Source of the DNA: JBARCX01 sp049794535
GTDB lineage: Bacteria; Pseudomonadota; Gammaproteobacteria; Xanthomonadales; Rhodanobacteraceae
Length of the DNA stretch: 8,681 bases
Assembly: GCA_049794535.1 (NCBI GenBank)
Contig: JBARCX010000320.1
Coordinates: 1 to 8,681, forward strand
Direction of reading: 5' to 3'
The notes beneath the pieces are model-generated. The model made no database searches, was not told where the DNA came from, and saw only the letters and a program-made list of their open reading frames with translations. The position numbers and the translations under genes are program-made. The stretch's first letter is position 1, and every line of letters begins with the position of its first letter. Shown piece by piece: positions 6,187-8,681 of this stretch.

Positions 6187-6236
6187 GCCGGCTGTTTGAG
6201 GCCGGCCACCAGATCCATGCAGTTGCTATGGTGGCC
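6187..6236. repeat. Overlapping inverted repeats next to repeat copy B
   Basis: GCCGGC (6187-6192) pairs with GCCGGC (6201-6206), with outer arms GGATC/GATCC (6180-6184/6212-6216). An alternative stem GGCCACCA (6204-6211) pairs perfectly with TGGTGGCC (6229-6236). The two stems share bases and exclude each other, so an RNA of this stretch could switch between two folds, or the DNA may be a remnant of a mobile element end. Confidence 0.45.
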
Positions 6237-6277
6237 AAGCACAAAGACTGGAACTCGCTCAAGTGATACACAAATCT
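6225..6277 (+). repeat. Repeated 53-base intergenic element, copy B
   Basis: Second copy of the element at 3717-3769, 44 of 53 bases identical. The internal hairpin is kept as TCGC-TCAA-GTGA (6255-6266) with one G-U pair. It lies upstream of the - strand secreted-protein gene, so its orientation relative to the downstream gene is opposite to that of copy A. This argues against a simple shared promoter leader. Confidence 0.7.
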
Positions 6278-6407
6278 TTCGCGAGCTCCAGCTGTGGCAG
6301 ATACAAAACGTTGCGGCGCATCGGGCAAGTGAAGAGGACGTGCTGAGTGTTATATCGCCTCCAAGGCCTAGGTCTCTGAATCTGACATAGCAGGCCTTGC
6401 ACCAACA
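6278..6407. other. Intergenic stretch without recognisable features
   Basis: These 130 bases separate repeat copy B from the palindromic terminator. I see no gene, no good promoter pair and no further repeat apart from AAGGCCT motifs near 6363 and 6393. Together with 6104-6277 this forms a 361-base gene-free gap on both strands. Confidence 0.5.
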
Positions 6408-6450
6408 CAAGCATGAAAATGCCCGCTAACAGCGGGCATTTTCATGCTTG
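6408..6450. terminator. 19-bp perfect palindromic terminator, bidirectional
   Basis: Arms 6408-6426 and 6432-6450 are perfect reverse complements around loop TAACA. The GC-rich inner part GCCCGC/GCGGGC is followed by ATTTT on both strands, so it can stop transcription either way. It lies 14 bases after the stop of the small membrane protein gene and must close the - strand unit. It shares its 17-base core with the tRNA terminator at 3533-3573. Confidence 0.85.
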
Positions 6451-6464
6451 ATAGGTTTTGGAAC

Positions 6465-6701
6465 TTATTTAGATGTAACGCCGCGCGCCTTTCGCTCTCG
6501 CATGATGGCCTCGACTTTCTTCCAACGCTTCACAACCCAATAAGACGCGATCAAACGCCAAGCCAACACAACGGCAACCCAACACAGGTCGAGCGTTTTC
6601 GATCTTGAGGCGATCAGCACGTACAACATCGCGACAACCAAGGCGAAATCCAATAACGCCCACGGGTTCCAAGTCGTACGGCTTTGCTGATCGGTTTTCA
6701 T
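6465..6701 (-). CDS. Small two-helix membrane protein of unknown function
   Basis: The 78-residue product has two hydrophobic helices (about 14-31 and 39-57) with a short basic loop and a strongly basic C-terminal tail (KRWKKVEAIMRERKARG), predicting both ends in the cytoplasm. I recognise no family. It starts 18 bases after the stop of the SUMF1-domain gene and shares its strand, so the two are probably one transcript. The only GGAG-like site lies about 15 bases from the ATG, too far for good initiation, so translation may depend on coupling to the upstream gene. An in-frame stop just upstream rules out a longer version. Confidence 0.65.
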   Translation of the reverse strand: MKTDQQSRTTWNPWALLDFALVVAMLYVLIASRSKTLDLCWVAVVLAWRLIASYWVVKRWKKVEAIMRERKARGVTSK

Positions 6702-6719
6702 AGCGGCGTGATGCTACTC

Positions 6720-8663
6720 CTACAGCTCGCGCACCACGCGGAAGCCCACACGACCACTGCGCACGCTGCCATCCGCGCCCTGCCGATACGCCGAGCGCAC
6801 CTGATCCGGTGAGCTGCCCCACGAACCACCACGCACCACATGCAACGTGCAGCCGGGGTTGAACCAGGCCGTGCCATCCGTAGGTGCGCGGATGTAATTG
6901 TCGTGCCAGCAATCGGTGGTCCATTCGGAAACGTTGCCGCCGATGTCATACAGACCAAACGGATTGGGCACAAAGCTCATCACAGGTGCAGGCCCCCAGT
7001 AACCATCGCGATAGCCGGGGAACGCGTTGCTCCAGCGGCGACCACTGGGCGAACGATCCAGGCCGCCGGTGAGATTTTCCACCTTACTCTTCGGTGTGCC
7101 GTCGCCCCACCAGTAACGGGTGGTAGTGCCGCCGCGTAACGCATATTCGAATTCCGCCTCGCTGGGTAAGCGGTAACGCTTGCCGGTGTGCTGACTGAGC
7201 CAGTCGGTATAGGCCTTGGCGTCAGCCCAGGAAATATTCACTACCGGCAGATTGTCCGCGGCGGAATGGCCGGCATAATCAGATTGCCAGGTTGCCTGCG
7301 AATCATCGCGAAGCACACCGGTGCGTTCGTCGTACACGCTGGCACCGCCAAGCTTTACCGAATCGGGTTGATAGCCACTGATACGCACGAATTCGCGGAA
7401 CTGGCCCACCGTGACGGCGCTACGCGCCAGCGCGAAGCCCTTGGCCATCGTTACCGTGTGCTGCGGGGTCTCGGCATCGCTGCGATCACTCTCGTTGTCC
7501 GGTGCACCCATGGCGAAACTGCCGGTGGGAATCACCACCATGGCCGGAGTCTGGCCGGGCAGATCGACGTAGTGATCGCTGAACACCTGCCCTGGCTTGT
7601 AGCTGGCATACAGCTGCGCGTTGGTCAGTCGCTCCTCGAAGTCATCGATGCCGGCAAGCTTGGGGCTGATCGTCTGCGCCTGACCGGCCAGCTGCTTGGC
7701 CAGCGCGATGTTGCCCGCATCCAGCGCCGAACGCGCCTGCGCCAGCACACCCGTAGCGCGCTGCTGACGCATGCCGTCCACACGGCTGCGTATATCCTGC
7801 AGCTGCGGTGAATCCGGCTGGATAACCTGTGCTTCGGTCAGCGCCGTATCCGCACCCGTGAAATCGTTTTGTGCCACGGCAGCCAGGGCACGATCGAGTA
7901 CCACTCGCTGTACTTGCAGCACGCCCTGCGCAGCCACCGCGTTCTCCGGATCGAGCTGCAGCACCTGGCGATAGATTTCCAGCGCGCTACCTGCCTGGGG
8001 TTGGTCTGCATGACCTTGCTGCAGCAAGCCAGCGGCCTCGGCCAGCATGGGGCGCACTTGTCGGAGTGTCTTCAGGCTAGCCGCCAGCGATGTAACGTCT
8101 TCAGCGCTATCCGGCAGCGTTTTGAGATCGGCCAGCATGGCATCGGCTGACTCGGCGTCGCCAACGGCAATGTCCTGGCTTATCGCGGCGATCAGATGCG
8201 AGTGCACCTGCTCCAGCCCTTGCGCAGCGGCACGGCTATCAGGCTTGTCCTTCAGCGCTTGCGCGTACAGCGCCACGGCGCCGTTATCCCCCACCAGCTG
8301 GCCGGCTTGCAACGCCTTGGCAGCGCGGGCAATCAACGCCTGCACCTCGGGCGAGTCGGCACTCAGCTGCTTGGGCAACGCGATGTTGCTCTTACGCTGC
8401 AAGCGGGCGGCAATGACATCGGTCGGCGCCAGCGTCAGCGGCGGCCCGGCGTTGATTTGCGCCTGCTCGGCGCTGACGGGCGTTTCCGCGACCGACGATG
8501 CCGGCGTGGCGAATGACGACGCTGCGCGACGCTGCGCCACCTCCTCCGGGTTGACGTGGAGCAACCGTGGGAAAAAGTGATACGTCAGCGCAAACCCAAG
8601 CACGAGTACACCAAGCGCTCCACCCAGGGCGCGTTGACGTCGTACGGTTTCCTTGCTCGGCAT
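6720..8663 (-). CDS. Membrane-anchored TPR protein with C-terminal SUMF1/FGE-fold domain
   Basis: The 647-residue protein has a basic N-terminus, one transmembrane helix (about 13-30), and then a long Ala/Gln-rich helical part (about 85-350) with TPR-like repeats (ALEIYRQVLQLDPENAVAAQ is the clearest). From about residue 372 it has a complete SUMF1 domain: MVVIPTGSFAMG, NISWADAKAYTDWLS, KRYRLPSEAEFEYALRGG, GNVSEWTTDCW and RGGSW near the end. In true formylglycine-generating enzymes two cysteines follow the GGS motif; here they are Ser617 and Val622, so sulfatase activation is unlikely. Other members of this fold act as binding proteins or different enzymes (PvdO, EgtB-like). The topology puts repeats and domain in the periplasm. 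AAGGA 9 bases before the ATG supports the start. I do not know its function. Confidence 0.88.
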   Translation of the reverse strand: MPSKETVRRQRALGGALGVLVLGFALTYHFFPRLLHVNPEEVAQRRAASSFATPASSVAETPVSAEQAQINAGPPLTLAPTDVIAARLQRKSNIALPKQLSADSPEVQALIARAAKALQAGQLVGDNGAVALYAQALKDKPDSRAAAQGLEQVHSHLIAAISQDIAVGDAESADAMLADLKTLPDSAEDVTSLAASLKTLRQVRPMLAEAAGLLQQGHADQPQAGSALEIYRQVLQLDPENAVAAQGVLQVQRVVLDRALAAVAQNDFTGADTALTEAQVIQPDSPQLQDIRSRVDGMRQQRATGVLAQARSALDAGNIALAKQLAGQAQTISPKLAGIDDFEERLTNAQLYASYKPGQVFSDHYVDLPGQTPAMVVIPTGSFAMGAPDNESDRSDAETPQHTVTMAKGFALARSAVTVGQFREFVRISGYQPDSVKLGGASVYDERTGVLRDDSQATWQSDYAGHSAADNLPVVNISWADAKAYTDWLSQHTGKRYRLPSEAEFEYALRGGTTTRYWWGDGTPKSKVENLTGGLDRSPSGRRWSNAFPGYRDGYWGPAPVMSFVPNPFGLYDIGGNVSEWTTDCWHDNYIRAPTDGTAWFNPGCTLHVVRGGSWGSSPDQVRSAYRQGADGSVRSGRVGFRVVREL

Positions 8664-8681
8664 GGTTAGGCGTCCTTGGGG

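Noticed and set aside
6104..6328. N-terminal extension of the secreted protein
   Set aside because: It would bury the signal peptide, crosses the palindrome and repeat B, and lacks a ribosome binding site; the start at 6103 has a strong one.
7188..7811. 207-codon + strand open frame opposite the SUMF1 gene
   Set aside because: Shadow of a clearly coding strand with intact SUMF1 motifs.
8666..8680. Possible end (PKDA stop) of a - strand gene upstream of the SUMF1 gene
   Set aside because: Only four codons are visible at the window edge; the TAA at 8668-8666 may be chance, although the tight spacing would fit an operon.
1..8681. CRISPR array, insertion sequence or integrase
   Set aside because: No regularly spaced direct repeats, no transposase or recombinase motifs seen in any frame.

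Overview
The window looks like the chromosome of a gammaproteobacterium of the Xanthomonadales type, probably near Dyella, Rhodanobacter or Luteibacter. This is inferred from the high-GC coding style, from separate ccmH and ccmI genes (fused in E. coli), and from a MetX-family enzyme that resembles the Xanthomonas serine O-succinyltransferases more than classical homoserine acetyltransferases. No database search was possible, so the taxon is an inference.

Left part (1-3500, + strand): the end of a cytochrome c maturation operon (last codons of a probable ccmG, then ccmH and ccmI, each joined by 4-base start/stop overlaps). It continues without a visible terminator into a MetX-like acyltransferase and, 69 bases later, a cysteine dioxygenase-family cupin. 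The end of the cupin gene carries a good sigma-70 promoter for a complete tRNA-Leu(CAA), which is closed by a strong intrinsic terminator. The left half therefore mixes heme-thiol chemistry, probable cysteine or methionine precursor synthesis, and thiol oxidation.

Middle part (3500-6465): a less GC-rich, gene-poor stretch. It holds a membrane sensor with a MASE1-like N-terminus and a badly eroded histidine-kinase module (+), and facing it a small secreted protein of unknown function (-). Both intergenic gaps (3574-3946 and 6104-6407) carry a copy of the same 53-base element, about 83% identical by eye, plus several inverted repeats. This accessory-looking segment directly downstream of a tRNA gene is the most unusual part of the window.

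Right part (6465-8681, - strand): a two-gene unit made of a membrane-anchored TPR plus SUMF1/FGE-fold protein that lacks the catalytic cysteines of true formylglycine-generating enzymes, followed 18 bases later by a small two-helix membrane protein. It ends at a 19-bp perfect palindrome that can terminate transcription from both sides.

No CRISPR array, transposase, integrase, rRNA or plasmid origin is visible. I found no clearly new multi-gene system. The best leads are the repeated 53-base element, the degenerate kinase, and the MetX-like/cysteine dioxygenase pair.
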